A DNA stretch of 64,000 bases from Rhynchopus sp. YZ270_cl-10. Lineage: Eukaryota > Euglenozoa > Diplonemea > Diplonemida > Diplonemidae. Made by a program: the position numbers and the translations under genes. Positions 43,089-53,019 of this stretch are shown one piece after another (the first letter of the stretch is position 1; each line of letters opens with the position of its first letter). A model generated the notes under the pieces. It worked only from the letters and a program-made list of their open reading frames with translations, was not told the DNA's origin and searched no databases. The DNA lies in NCBI GenBank assembly GCA_964035575.1, contig OZ037852.1, positions 310,001-374,000 on the forward strand, read 5' to 3'.

Positions 43089-43346
43089 CTTTTTTCCATT
43101 ACCACCCGATTTTGACTTTTTTGGGACGTTTGAGCACTCACCTCTCCAGATCTTCTTCTCCTGAGATTTTTTGACAAGTAGAACGGGTCTGAACCACTCA
43201 ACAGAACTTTTTTTTTTTTTTTTTCCATTTCAAAAAGTTCTGTTGACCATCAACAGAACTTTGCTAGGTGGCGGCCCCCCTGAATAATACTCATTTTACC
43301 CAAATAATACCTGTTCTTTGGGGCCGTTTGCGGGTTTGTAGGATTA

Positions 43347-44942
43347 TCATGTATCTTGGTATTGTCTCTTTATCGTTTCATTTTTTGGGTTGGTTGTTGC
43401 CAAGGTGGCATGTTTGCGAATGAAAGGACTCCCGTGTATTACCAATACAATAAAGGGGCCACCAGACGGCGGAAAATGTATTGTTCTCCTTAAGGAATCC
43501 TTACGGAAACACCGTTCCACTACATATGGATGTTTCCCCTGCACAGCAAAGTGCAATGCAGTGCAGTTGTTGGTGTCTTGGTGATTCAGGTCCACCTCTG
43601 GCAAACTCACAAGATAGCGCACAGTATCGGTGTGTCCACAATCCGCTGCAATAATAAGACACGTGTGTCTGTTGTCGTCTGTGGCACGTACATCCGCACC
43701 TGCTTCGACCAACATCTTCACAGTTGCGAGTTCTCCTGAAATGCTAGCCACGTGCAGAGGCGAGCATCCATTAGCATCCTTGGTCTCAATGTCTGCCCCT
43801 GCATCAATGAGCACCTGCACGTCTCCATGTTTTTCTTGCACAGCAAAGTGCAACGCAGTGAAGTTTCTGTACTCTTGGTGATTCAGGTCCACCTCCGGCA
43901 AACCCACAAGATAGCGCACAGTATCGGTGTGTCCATGATTCGCTGCAAGGATAAGACACGTGTTTCCATAGGCGTCTACGGCCCGCACATCCGCACCTGC
44001 TTCGACCAACATCTTCACAGTTATGAGTTCTCCTGAAATGCTAGCCAAGTGCAGAGGCGAGTGTCCGTCATCATTCTTTGTCTCAATGTCTGCCCCTGCA
44101 TCAATGAGCACCTGTACCACGTCTGCATGTTCTTGCTGCACAGCAGTGTGCAACGCAGTGTCGTTCTCGCTGTTTTGGTATTCAGGTCCACCTCCGGCAA
44201 ACTCACAAGATAGCGCACAGTATCGGTGTGTCCATGATAAGCTGCAAGGAAGAGACACGTGTCTCTTTCGTCATCTGTGGCACGCACATCCGCACCTGCT
44301 TTGACCAACTTCGCCACAGTTGTGAGTTCTCCTTCAATGCTAGCCACGTGCAGAGGAGAGTGTCCTTCATCATTCCTTGTCTCAATGTCTGCCCCTGCAT
44401 CAATGAGCACCTGCACCACGTCTGCATGTTTTTCGTTCACAGCAAAGTGCAACGCAGTCTTGTTCCTGTACTGTTGGTGATTCAGGTCCACCTCCGGCAA
44501 ACTCGCAAGATAGTGCACAGTATCGGTGTGTCCATGATTCGCTGCAAGGATGAGACATGTGTCTCTGTTGGCGTCTGTGGCACGTACATCCGTCCGCACC
44601 TGCTTTGACTAACATCCTCACAGTTGTGAGTTCTCCTGAAATGCTAGCCACGTGCAGAGGCGAGCGTCCGTCATCATTCTTTGTCTCGATGTCTGCCCCT
44701 GCATCAATGAGCACCTGCACCACATCTGCATGTTTTCTCCTCACAGCATAATGCAACGCAGTGTTGTAGTTCTTGCTGTCTTGGTGATTCAGGTCCACCT
44801 CCGGCAAACTCACAAGATAGTGCACAGTATCGGTGTGTCCATCCAACGCTGAAAGGATAAGACACATCTCCCTGTCGGCGTCTGTGGCACGTACATCCGC
44901 ACCTGCTTTGACCAACTTCGTCATAGTTGTGAATTTCTCCTG
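43347..44942 (-). pseudogene. Ankyrin-repeat gene B, frameshifted pseudogene
   Basis: Five 300-bp ankyrin modules are recognisable, but the reading frame is broken at least twice: a four-base insertion near 44591 and a one-base deletion near 44180. Upstream homology stops at about 44942 with no N-terminal unit or start codon. The last coding module has lost ~57 bp relative to gene C, so the frame runs into the 3' cassette (RCFRKDSLRRT). The modules remain highly similar to genes A, C and E, so decay is recent or it is still exchanging sequence with them. Confidence 0.88.
43352..43510. repeat. Ankyrin 3' cassette, copy 1
   Basis: ~160-bp block containing TTGCGAATGAAAGGACTCCC and AATAAAGGGGCCACCAGACG. 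Related copies at 46171-46329 and 49264-49450 each sit directly downstream (gene sense) of an ankyrin 3' end. Confidence 0.9.
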
Positions 44943-45200
44943 CCAATATCAGGGTTTTTTCCAAGAGGGGTGTAGGTAGGCCTCCGCAACGTCTTTTAAG
45001 AAGAAGACGTCTTTTACGTCTTTTACGGTCTTCAAAAATCTGGTGTTTCAAGGATAAAAGACGTAAAAGACATGTTATTAGGGAAACCGTACCTGGGAGT
45101 GGGGGTTCTACTTGACATTTATCCCAACACCCGACACCAACAAGCAAAACCACACCAAACAGTCATAAAAAGCTATTGCAACGCAACCCCCTTGCATATT
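44943..45200. other. Junction region with an inverted repeat
   Basis: After the ankyrin homology ends, GTCTTTTACGTCTTTTA (about 45008) and TAAAAGACGTAAAAGAC (about 45055) form a perfect inverted repeat with ~30 bp between arms. This may mark the end of an inserted element. Confidence 0.55.
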
Positions 45201-46000
45201 ATGCCCCGCCCAAAATGTTGGACTTCAGACCTATTCGCCGTTAAGGACGGAGTGTTGCAGTGTGAGTGCGAGGAGGAGATGGCCCGCACCTCCAATGCGG
45301 AGCGACGCAAGCAGCACATCATCTGGTGCACCAAGGCCACGGATACACAAAAAAAAACGTGCCCGTGACGAGATGAAGTACTTGAAGGAGAAGAGGAAGA
45401 GGAAGTTGGAGGAGATTACGGATGTAGACGCTGACGAAGAGGAAGATGCCACACCCGCCACGCCTGAGGTTGAGCCAGTGGTGCCTTCATCCAACCTCAT
45501 AGAACCCCCAATGAACTCAGACCTACGATTTAGTTCCCGCTCCTCCTCTTCCCAAAAGACAGCGTCAGTCGTTGCTTCACGTCTCTCCTGCAACAACCGC
45601 CACACAGCAGTGGCGCATCGTGGCGCAGGCGCGCTGGTGGTTCTCAGGAAATATTCCGTTCAACCAAACTCGCAACCCTTTTTTTCAAATATTATGTCCG
45701 TGAATTGCGGGGGACGGTGAAACACATTGCGACCAATGCCATGTTGCGAGGCCCGCTGCTGAATGCCGTCTACGACGAAGAAGTCACCCCCATCATTCAG
45801 CTCGAAAAGGAGGAATACGTCGTGATGCTTGGTTGGCACGGCACGACAAAGACCACGTGGTCTCGTGTACCGTAACAGCTCCGTGGCGCCTCAACCTTGA
45901 GACGGCCACAACGGAGGAGAACAACTTCACCGCCGCCGTCCTGCTTAAACTTGATGGAGCAGATCTGCCGTCGCTGCCTCGTTCCCCCCCTTTAAAAAAA
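45201..46000 (+). pseudogene. Decayed hAT-like transposase fragment with BED-type finger
   Basis: From ATG 45201 the frame reads MPRPKCWTSDLFAVKDG, then a C-x-C...TSN..RR.QH...C pattern like a BED zinc finger, then a basic-acidic linker (YLKEKRKRKLEEITDVDADEEE) after a frameshift in a poly-A run near 45350. Further on, other frames give ARWWFSGNIPFNQTRNPFF and LRGPLLNAVYDEEV, which match hAT transposase core blocks. Stops and shifts show it is dead. No catalytic C-terminal half or terminal repeats are found. It lies between ankyrin genes B and C on the opposite strand. Confidence 0.6.
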
Positions 46001-46170
46001 CACCTCGTATGACTTTCAGAGATGGCCCCTTTCCTCCGTTTCCTAAACCCAGTCTCCCCACGGCGTATCGCCAATGAGGACACCTTCGGCAGTCCCACTC
46101 CACAGTGGATACGACGCTTTGCCTTTACTCGCAGCCACTGCGTTGACACAAGGGCTTTAGACCAGACTTA

Positions 46171-46329
46171 GCGTATTGACTCTTTAGCGTTTCATTTTTT
46201 GGGTTGATTGTCGCCAAGTTGGCATGTTTGCGAATGAAAGTACTCCCGTGTATTACCAATACAATAAAGGGGCCACCAGACGGCGGAAAATGTACTGTTC
46301 TCCTTAAGGAATCCTTACGGAAACACCGT
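46171..46329. repeat. Ankyrin 3' cassette, copy 2
   Basis: Same block as 43352-43510 and 49264-49450, ending next to the stop codon of ankyrin gene C. Confidence 0.9.
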
Positions 46330-46331
46330 TC

Positions 46332-48806
46332 CTACATGTAGGAAAAATGACCCTCAGCGTCTGCCCCTGCATCAACGAGCACCTGCACTACATATGTATG
46401 CTTCCCCTGCACAGCAACGTCCAATGCAGTGCAGTTGTTGGTGTCTTGGTGATTCAGGTCCACCTCTGGCAAACCCACAAGATAGCGCACAGTATCGGTG
46501 TGTCCACAATACGCTGCAAACATAAGACACGTGGCTCTGTTGGTGTCTGTGGCACGTACATCCGCACCTGCTTCGACCAACATCTTCATTGTTATGAGTT
46601 CTCCTTCAATGCTAGCCAAGTGCAGAGGCGAACGTCCTGCATGATCCCTTGTGTCAATGTCAGCCCGTTTATCAATGAGCACCTGCACCACGTCTGCATC
46701 TTTTACCTCCACAGCATAGTGCAACGCAGTGTAGTTATCGCTGTCTTGGTGATTCAGGTCCACCTCCGGCAAGCATAAAATATAGTGTACAGTATCGGTG
46801 TGTCCAAAACACGCCGCAAGGGTAAGACACGTGGCTCTTTTGGCGTCTGTGGCACGCACATCCGCACCTGCTTTGACCAACATCTTCACAGTTGTGAGTT
46901 GTCCTGAAATGCTCGCCAAGTGCAGAGGCGAGCGTCCTTCATCATCCTTTGTCTCAATGTCTGCCCCTGCATCAATGAGCACCTGCACCAGGTCTGAACG
47001 GTTTTCCTGCACAGCACAGTGCAACACAGTGCAATTCCAGCTGTCTTGGTGATTCAGGTCCACCTCCGGCAAACTCACAAGATAGCGCACAGTTTCAGTG
47101 TGTCCATGATGCGCTGCAAGGATAAGACACGTGTTGCCACAAGCGTCTGTGGCACGTACATCCGCACCTGCTTTGACCAACATTTTCACAGTTGTGAGTT
47201 CTCCTGAAATACTAGCCAAGTGCAGAGGCGAGCGTCCTTCATCATCCTTTGTCTCAATGTCTGCCCCTGCATCAATGAGCACCTGCACCACGTCTGCATG
47301 TTCTTGCTGCACAGCAATGTGCAACGCAGTGCAATTCCTGCTGTCTTGGTGATTCAGGTCCACCTCCGGCAAACTCACAAGATAGCGCACAGCTTCAGTG
47401 TGTCCATGATACGCTGCAAGGGTAAGACACGTGTCTCTTTGGGCGGTTGTGGCACGTACATCTGCACCTGCTTCGACCAACATCTTCACAGTTGTGAGTT
47501 CTCCTGAAATGATAGCCGTGTGCAGAGGCGAGCCTCCTTTATCATTCTTTGCCTCAATGTCTGCCCCTGCACCAATGAGCACCTGCACCACGTCTCCATG
47601 TTTTTCGTTCACAGCAACGTGCAACGCAGTGTAGTTGTCGCTGTCTTGATGATTCAGGTCCACCTCCGGCAAACACAAAAGATAGCGCACAGCATCGGTG
47701 TGTCCATCATAAGCTGCAAGGGTAAGACACGTATCTCCATCGGCGTCTGTGGCACGTACATCCGCACCTGCTTTGACCAACATCTTCATTGTTGTGAGTT
47801 CTCCTGAAATGCTCGCCGTGTGCAGAGGTGAGCGCCCTTCACCATTCCTTGTCTCGATGTCTGCCCCTGCATCAATGAGCACCTGCACCACGTCTCCATG
47901 TTTTCTTTCCACAGCAACGCACAACGCAGTGTTGTAGTTCTTGCTGCCTTGGTGATTCAGGTCCACCTCCGGCAAACCCACAAGATAGCGCACAGTATCG
48001 GTGTGTCCAAAATGCGCTGCAAGGATAAGACACGTGTCTCTGTTGGAGTCTGTGGCACGTACATCTGCACCTGCTTCGACCAACATCTTCACAGTTGTGA
48101 GTGCTCCTGAACGGCTTGCCAAGTGCAGAGGAGAGTGTCCATTAGCATTCTTTGTCTCAATGTCTGCCCCTGCATCAATGAGCACCTGCACCACGTCTGC
48201 ATGTTTCCCCTCCACAGCAAGGTGCAACGCAGTGCGCTTCTTGCCGCCTTGGTGATTCAGGCCCACCTCCGGCAAACCCGTAAGATAGCGCACAGTATCG
48301 GTGTGTCCAAAATGCGCTGCAAAGGTAAGAGAAGTGTCTCTTTTGGAGTCAGTGGCACGCACATCCGCACCTGCTTCGACCAACATCTTCACAGTTGTGA
48401 GTGCTCCTGAAATACTAGCCAAGTGCAGAGGCGAACGCCCTCTGTCGTTCTTTGTCTCAATGTCTGCCCCTGCACCGATGAGCACCTGACACACTGCAGG
48501 GTCCTCCCACATGGCTGGACAGTCTGCGTGGACACACTCACTCAGCAGGATCCCGAAGCCCATCTGCGTTGTCTCAACATACGGAAGAAGCATTGCGAGG
48601 CATTCATTGTGGTTCCCTCTGCATGCCTCGTGCACAGCTTCGAAGGCGACTGTTTCCGTTTTGCTGCCTGGGGAGAGCTTCTCGAGTGCTGCCCGCACGG
48701 CAGCGGTGTTGCCGTTCCTGACAGCCTCCAGCAGGTCCTTGTCAGAAAGCTTTCTTCTTTTTGGTGGGTTCTGGTTTGGTGTGCTGTCTGCGTGTTGCTT
48801 CGACAT
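46332..48806 (-). CDS. Ankyrin-repeat protein C, intact
   Basis: Single exon, 824 residues, start MSKQHADSTPNQNPPKRRKL. The basic PPKRRKL looks like a nuclear localisation signal, present in C and E but not in A. The N-terminal unit lacks 36 residues found in A and E (HTACTEVLLQHW to AGQTSQL), a clean 108-bp in-frame deletion between HAD and CPAMWED. Seven 100-residue three-ankyrin modules follow with a 300-bp DNA period (one 303-bp unit). The protein ends VVQVLVDAGADAEGHFSYM. Architecture suggests a soluble scaffold; the target is unknown. It is the largest intact member of the cluster. Confidence 0.88.
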   Translation of the reverse strand: MSKQHADSTPNQNPPKRRKLSDKDLLEAVRNGNTAAVRAALEKLSPGSKTETVAFEAVHEACRGNHNECLAMLLPYVETTQMGFGILLSECVHADCPAMWEDPAVCQVLIGAGADIETKNDRGRSPLHLASISGALTTVKMLVEAGADVRATDSKRDTSLTFAAHFGHTDTVRYLTGLPEVGLNHQGGKKRTALHLAVEGKHADVVQVLIDAGADIETKNANGHSPLHLASRSGALTTVKMLVEAGADVRATDSNRDTCLILAAHFGHTDTVRYLVGLPEVDLNHQGSKNYNTALCVAVERKHGDVVQVLIDAGADIETRNGEGRSPLHTASISGELTTMKMLVKAGADVRATDADGDTCLTLAAYDGHTDAVRYLLCLPEVDLNHQDSDNYTALHVAVNEKHGDVVQVLIGAGADIEAKNDKGGSPLHTAIISGELTTVKMLVEAGADVRATTAQRDTCLTLAAYHGHTEAVRYLVSLPEVDLNHQDSRNCTALHIAVQQEHADVVQVLIDAGADIETKDDEGRSPLHLASISGELTTVKMLVKAGADVRATDACGNTCLILAAHHGHTETVRYLVSLPEVDLNHQDSWNCTVLHCAVQENRSDLVQVLIDAGADIETKDDEGRSPLHLASISGQLTTVKMLVKAGADVRATDAKRATCLTLAACFGHTDTVHYILCLPEVDLNHQDSDNYTALHYAVEVKDADVVQVLIDKRADIDTRDHAGRSPLHLASIEGELITMKMLVEAGADVRATDTNRATCLMFAAYCGHTDTVRYLVGLPEVDLNHQDTNNCTALDVAVQGKHTYVVQVLVDAGADAEGHFSYM

Positions 48807-48920
48807 GCTGTGTGTATTGCTGTGAGGTTGATAATGCTACTTGTGTTATATGTGGGGATGGAGGGAAGGATCTACAAAAGAAGCTACAGGTCCTGTCCTT
48901 GTGTAACGTTCTGTGTCTCA
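48807..48920 (-). promoter_or_regulatory. Conserved 5' flank of ankyrin gene C (candidate promoter/leader)
   Basis: Near-identical to the flanks of genes A and E. Homology stops at about 48920, after which the sequence is unique to C. Confidence 0.5.
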
Positions 48921-49263
48921 ATGCACTAACACACAGGGTGTGCTCGAAAGACTCGAAAAGAAGAATCTTCATCCTTCAATAAAGAGTTACGAACACTTTG
49001 GTAATTTCCCCATTGTCATTTTTCTTGTTGTTGGGGCCAGGTTCCTCCCTATGTAGGTCTCGAATAGCATTGAAGAAGCAGAACCAAACAGGAGATGCCC
49101 ACTGCGACGTCGTTGCTTTTATCAAAACATCGGCAGCAGCTGTACTGTCAGAACGAAAATGGAAGAGATTGCTTCAAGAATATTTCTCTTGTTACACCAT
49201 TGTGTGGTGTTTCGTGGAAGTTGCCACCGGACCAGCATCAGGTGGCTTTGTGTAGGATTGTTA
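48921..49263. other. Unique spacer between ankyrin gene C and the stub D
   Basis: No gene called. A plus-strand frame (DVVAFIKTSAAAVLSERKWK to 49255) is open but short and unrecognised. Confidence 0.4.
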
Positions 49264-49450
49264 TGTATCTGCGTATTATCTCATTTTTGTTTCATGTTTT
49301 GGGTTGAATGTTGCCCAGGTGGCATGTTTGCGAATGAAAGGACTCCCGTGGATTACCAATACAACAAAGGGGCCACCAGACGTCGGAAAATGTCTTGTCT
49401 AGGTGGAGATTCTCCTTAAGGAATCCTTACGGAAACACCGTTCCCACGTG
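49264..49450. repeat. Ankyrin 3' cassette, copy 3
   Basis: Same cassette with a ~14-bp insertion (TGTCTAGGTGGAGA region). Confidence 0.88.
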
Positions 49451-49533
49451 TACGAAAAATAACCCTCAGCGTCTGCCCCTGCATCAACGAGCACCTGCAC
49501 TACATATGGATGTTTGCCTTGCACAGCAACGTC
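49451..49533 (-). pseudogene. Ankyrin gene D, 3' stub
   Basis: Only the last ~27 codons remain (DVAVQGKHPYVVQVLVDAGA through EGYFSY). The stop present in gene C has changed to sense, so the frame reads on into the cassette. Upstream the ankyrin homology is cut at 49533, where dispersed family C begins, so that repeat either truncated the gene or marks a rearrangement. Confidence 0.85.
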
Positions 49534-49535
49534 CA

Positions 49536-49845
49536 GGTTCGGGTGTCCCGATATGGACCGCAACCACATAGTCCTACGTCCATTTCGTGGTTTACATCTG
49601 ATGTGTGCTGCTCCCGCTTCCACTCATCAGTCAGATGAATGAAAGGATCATTGCAAACACAGGGACTGGAGGGTGTGGCTGGTGTTTCAATATTGCAGGG
49701 GGCAAAACAATGGTGGTTGCGGAATGCAGGATGCGATATACTTGTAAGCAAAATCACCAACAAAAATGAAATACCCCCCATATCGGGTGTGGTCTCTGAT
49801 CTATCTGTGTGGCGGATATATTTCCAACACAGCACGGTTGGTCAG
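49536..49845. repeat. Dispersed family C, copy 3 (uninterrupted, empty site)
   Basis: Matches 38371-38575 plus 38961-39056 without the 383-bp transposon. The empty TA site lies at about 49739. Confidence 0.9.
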
Positions 49846-50073
49846 GAACTCACCAACGTTTCAGGTGCAGCAGTGCACTACCCTCTTTACACACCATCCC
49901 ATTGGAATAATGCATTATCTACCGCAAGGTAGGTGGAGATGCTCCTACAAGAATCCTTAAGGAAACACAGTTGGCATGCATGAAAATTCACCTCCAACGA
50001 AGCTGCACACAAGAATGACGCAACTTAAGGAGAATTTCCGGCATTGTTCTAACGCTCAGTGTCTGCCCCTGCA

Positions 50074-52010
50074 TCAATGAGCACCTCCATGTTTTTCATG
50101 AACAGCAACGTGCCGCGCAGTGTGGTTCTCGCTGTCTTGGTGATTCAGGTCCACCTCCGGCAAACCCACAAGATAGCGCACAGTATCGGTGTGTCCATTA
50201 TACGCTGCAAGGGTAAGACACGTGTCTCTTTCGGAGTCTGTGGCACGTACATCCGCACCTGGTTTGACCAACATCTTCACAGTTGTGAGTTCTCCTAAAA
50301 GGCTTGCCAAGTGCAGAGGCGAGCGTCCTTCATCATTCCTTGTCTCGATGTCTGCCCCTGCATCAATGAGCACCTGCACCACGTCTGCATGTTTTTTGTT
50401 CACAGCAAAGTGCAACGCAGTCTTGTTCCTGTACTGTTGGTGATTCAGGTCCACCTCTTGCAAACTCACAAGATAGCGCACAGTATCGGTGTGTCCATGA
50501 TAAGCTGCAACCATAAGACACGTGGCTGTTTCGGCGTCTGTGGCACGTACATCCGCACCTGCTTTGACCAACATCTTCATTGTTGTGAGTTCTCCTGAAA
50601 TGCTAGCCAAGTGCAGAGGCGAACGCCCATCATCATCCTTTGTGTCAATGTCTGCCCCTGCATCAATGAGCACCTGCACCACGTCACCATGCTTCGCCTG
50701 AACAGCAACGTGCAACGCAGTGCGGTTATGGCCGCCTTGGTGATTCAGGTCCACCTCCGGCAAACCCACAAGATAGCGCACAGTATCGGTGTGTCCATAA
50801 TACGCTGCAAACATAAGACATGTGACTCTATTGGTGTCTGTGGCACGCACATCCGCACCTGCTTTGACCAACATCTTCACAGTTGTGAGTTCTCGTGAAA
50901 TGCTAGCCAAGTGCAGAGGCGAGTGTCCTTGAACATTCTTTGTCTCAATGTCTGCCCCTGCATCAATGAGCACCTGCACCACGTCTGCATGTTTTCTTTG
51001 CACAGCAGAGTGCAACGCAGTGTCGTTCTTGCTGCCTTGGTGATTCAGGTCGAGCTCCGGCAAGCTCACAAGATAGCGCACAGTATCGGTGTGTCCATAA
51101 TACGCTGCAAGCATAAGACATGTGACTCTTTTGGTGTCTGTGGCACGTACATCCGCACCTGCTTCGACCAACATCTTCACAGTTGTGAGTTCTCCTTCAA
51201 TGCTAGCCAAGTGCAGAGGCGAGCTTCCTGTATCATCCTTTGCCTCAATGTCTGCCCCTGCATCAATGAGCACCTGCACCACGTCTGCATGTTTTCTTTG
51301 CACAGCATAGTGCAACGCAGTGTGGTTCCTGCTGCCTTGGTGATTCAGGTCGAGCTCCGGCAAACCCACAAGATAGCGCACAGTTTCGGTGTGTCCGCCA
51401 TACGCTGCAAGGATAAGACACGTGGCTCTTCGGGCGTCTGTGGCACGAACATCCGCACCTGCTTTGACCAACATCTTCACAGTTGTGAGTGCTCCTGAAA
51501 GGCTAGCCCAGTGCAGAGGCGAACGCCCTTTCTCGTTCTCTGTCTCAATGTCAGCCCCTGCACCGATGAATACCTGACACACTGCAGGGTCCTCCCACAT
51601 GGCTGGACAAAGTTGCGACGTCTGACCTGCACTGTCCTTGGAGTCGTGTGGGACAAACGAGACGTTGCTGCAGACTGACTTCCAATGCTGCAAGAGGACC
51701 TCCGTGCACGCAGTGTGGTCTGCGTGGACACACTCACTCAGTAGGATCCCGAAGCCCATCTGCGTTGTCTCGACATACGGAAGAAGCAGTGTGAGACATT
51801 CGTTGTGGTTCCCTCTGCATGCCTCGTGCACAGCTTCGAAGGCGGCCGTTTCCGTTTTGCTGCCTGGGGAGAGCTTCTCGAGTGCTGCCCGCACGGCAGC
51901 GGTGTTGCCGTTCCTGACAGCCTCCAGCAGGTCCTTGTCAGAAAGCTTTCTTCTTTTTGGTGGGTTCTGGTTTGGTGTGCTGTCTAAGTGTCGCTTCGAC
52001 AGCAGGTGTT
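50074..52010 (-). pseudogene. Ankyrin-repeat gene E, long open frame without its start codon
   Basis: Five 100-residue modules plus the N-terminal unit, uninterrupted. At the place where A and C have ATGTCGAAGCAACAC this gene has CTGTCGAAGCGACAC, so the conserved start is gone. The only upstream in-frame ATG is ~490 bp away through Phe/Lys-rich spacer-like sequence, and the next downstream Met is ~85 codons in. The 3' end carries an ~11-bp deletion in the last module, shifting frame and ending after HEKHGGAH. The PPKRRKL basic motif and the 36-residue segment missing from C are both present. Either a CTG start is used or this is a young pseudogene; I lean to pseudogene. Confidence 0.7.
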
Positions 52011-52122
52011 GTGTGTATTGCTGCGAGTCTAATGACGCTACTTGTGTTTTATGTGGGGATGGAGGGAAGGATCTACATAAGAAGCTACAGGTCCTGTCCT
52101 TGTGTAACGTTTTCTGTCTCAA
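52006..52122 (-). promoter_or_regulatory. Conserved 5' flank of ankyrin gene E
   Basis: Homologous to the flanks of A and C but with more differences, including those that destroy the start codon. Confidence 0.45.
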
Positions 52123-53019
52123 TGCACCAAGAGCAGCACCTAGAATAGGGCTACTGTTCCTTCGTTGAATGAAAATGAAGAAAAAATGGCTTTTTTTTTT
52201 TTTTTTTTTTTGTTTGTTGAATGATGAACGGAGGCTTTGGACGTTCGAAAATGGGTCTTCGCATTGGCAACCGAGGCTTTGGGTAGCATCAAAAAGGAAA
52301 ACTTGAAATAAATGCGTCTTGTGCGCACAAAATAAAAAGTGACAACTGTAGTCTGGAGATTCTTTTTTCTCCTCCTGCTCCCACCAACCTCTCAAATAAC
52401 TGAACGAAAGTGCCCATTTTCCTGAATATTTTTTTGATGACAAAACGGAAAAACTGCAAAACCCCGAAAATGAATATCGTATTTTTTTGAAAAACGGCAT
52501 TGGGCCTCGTAGCAACACAAACACGCATTTTTCAAAAAAAAAAAAAAAATTTTTTTTCTTCAAAAACCAATAAAAAACCACACCCCTTCCCTCTGATCAA
52601 AACATGACACACCCTTGCCCACCCCACCCCGGTGACAACAAAAAAGAAAATTGAAAAAACAAAATTAAAAAAATCACGGGCCACCAATCCCGTCCCTTGT
52701 TTTGACCTATCCCCAATATCCTCCTGGACTGGGTTTGCAGGAAACCCCTTATCAAAAAACACACCGCTTTTTTTTATGCATTGTGTTTTCTAGTTAAATG
52801 TCAGGAGCGCATCCAGGGTTGTGCCAAGAACCGTTGCGGGTGGGACCATCTGTGTTAATAAATTGGTGGTAAACATTTTCTACATATTTTTTTTTGACAA
52901 ATTGACGCACCCAGAATGTACGGGCCACGCACCGAGAAACCTCTCACCCTCCACTAGCCCATATGGCAACAACCACATTGCTCTCACAATCTTTTTAACT
53001 CCTACCAAAACCCCCCCAT
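52123..53019. other. Spacer between ankyrin E and WDR75
   Basis: No gene supported. T and A homopolymers at about 52189-52210 and 52533-52560. The frame upstream of gene E that crosses this stretch is Phe/Lys-rich and looks non-coding. Confidence 0.55.

Noticed and set aside
40254-51577. Numerous plus-strand frames of 60-195 codons antisense to the ankyrin genes
   Set aside because: They repeat with the 300-bp module and are codon shadows of the minus-strand ankyrin coding sequence.
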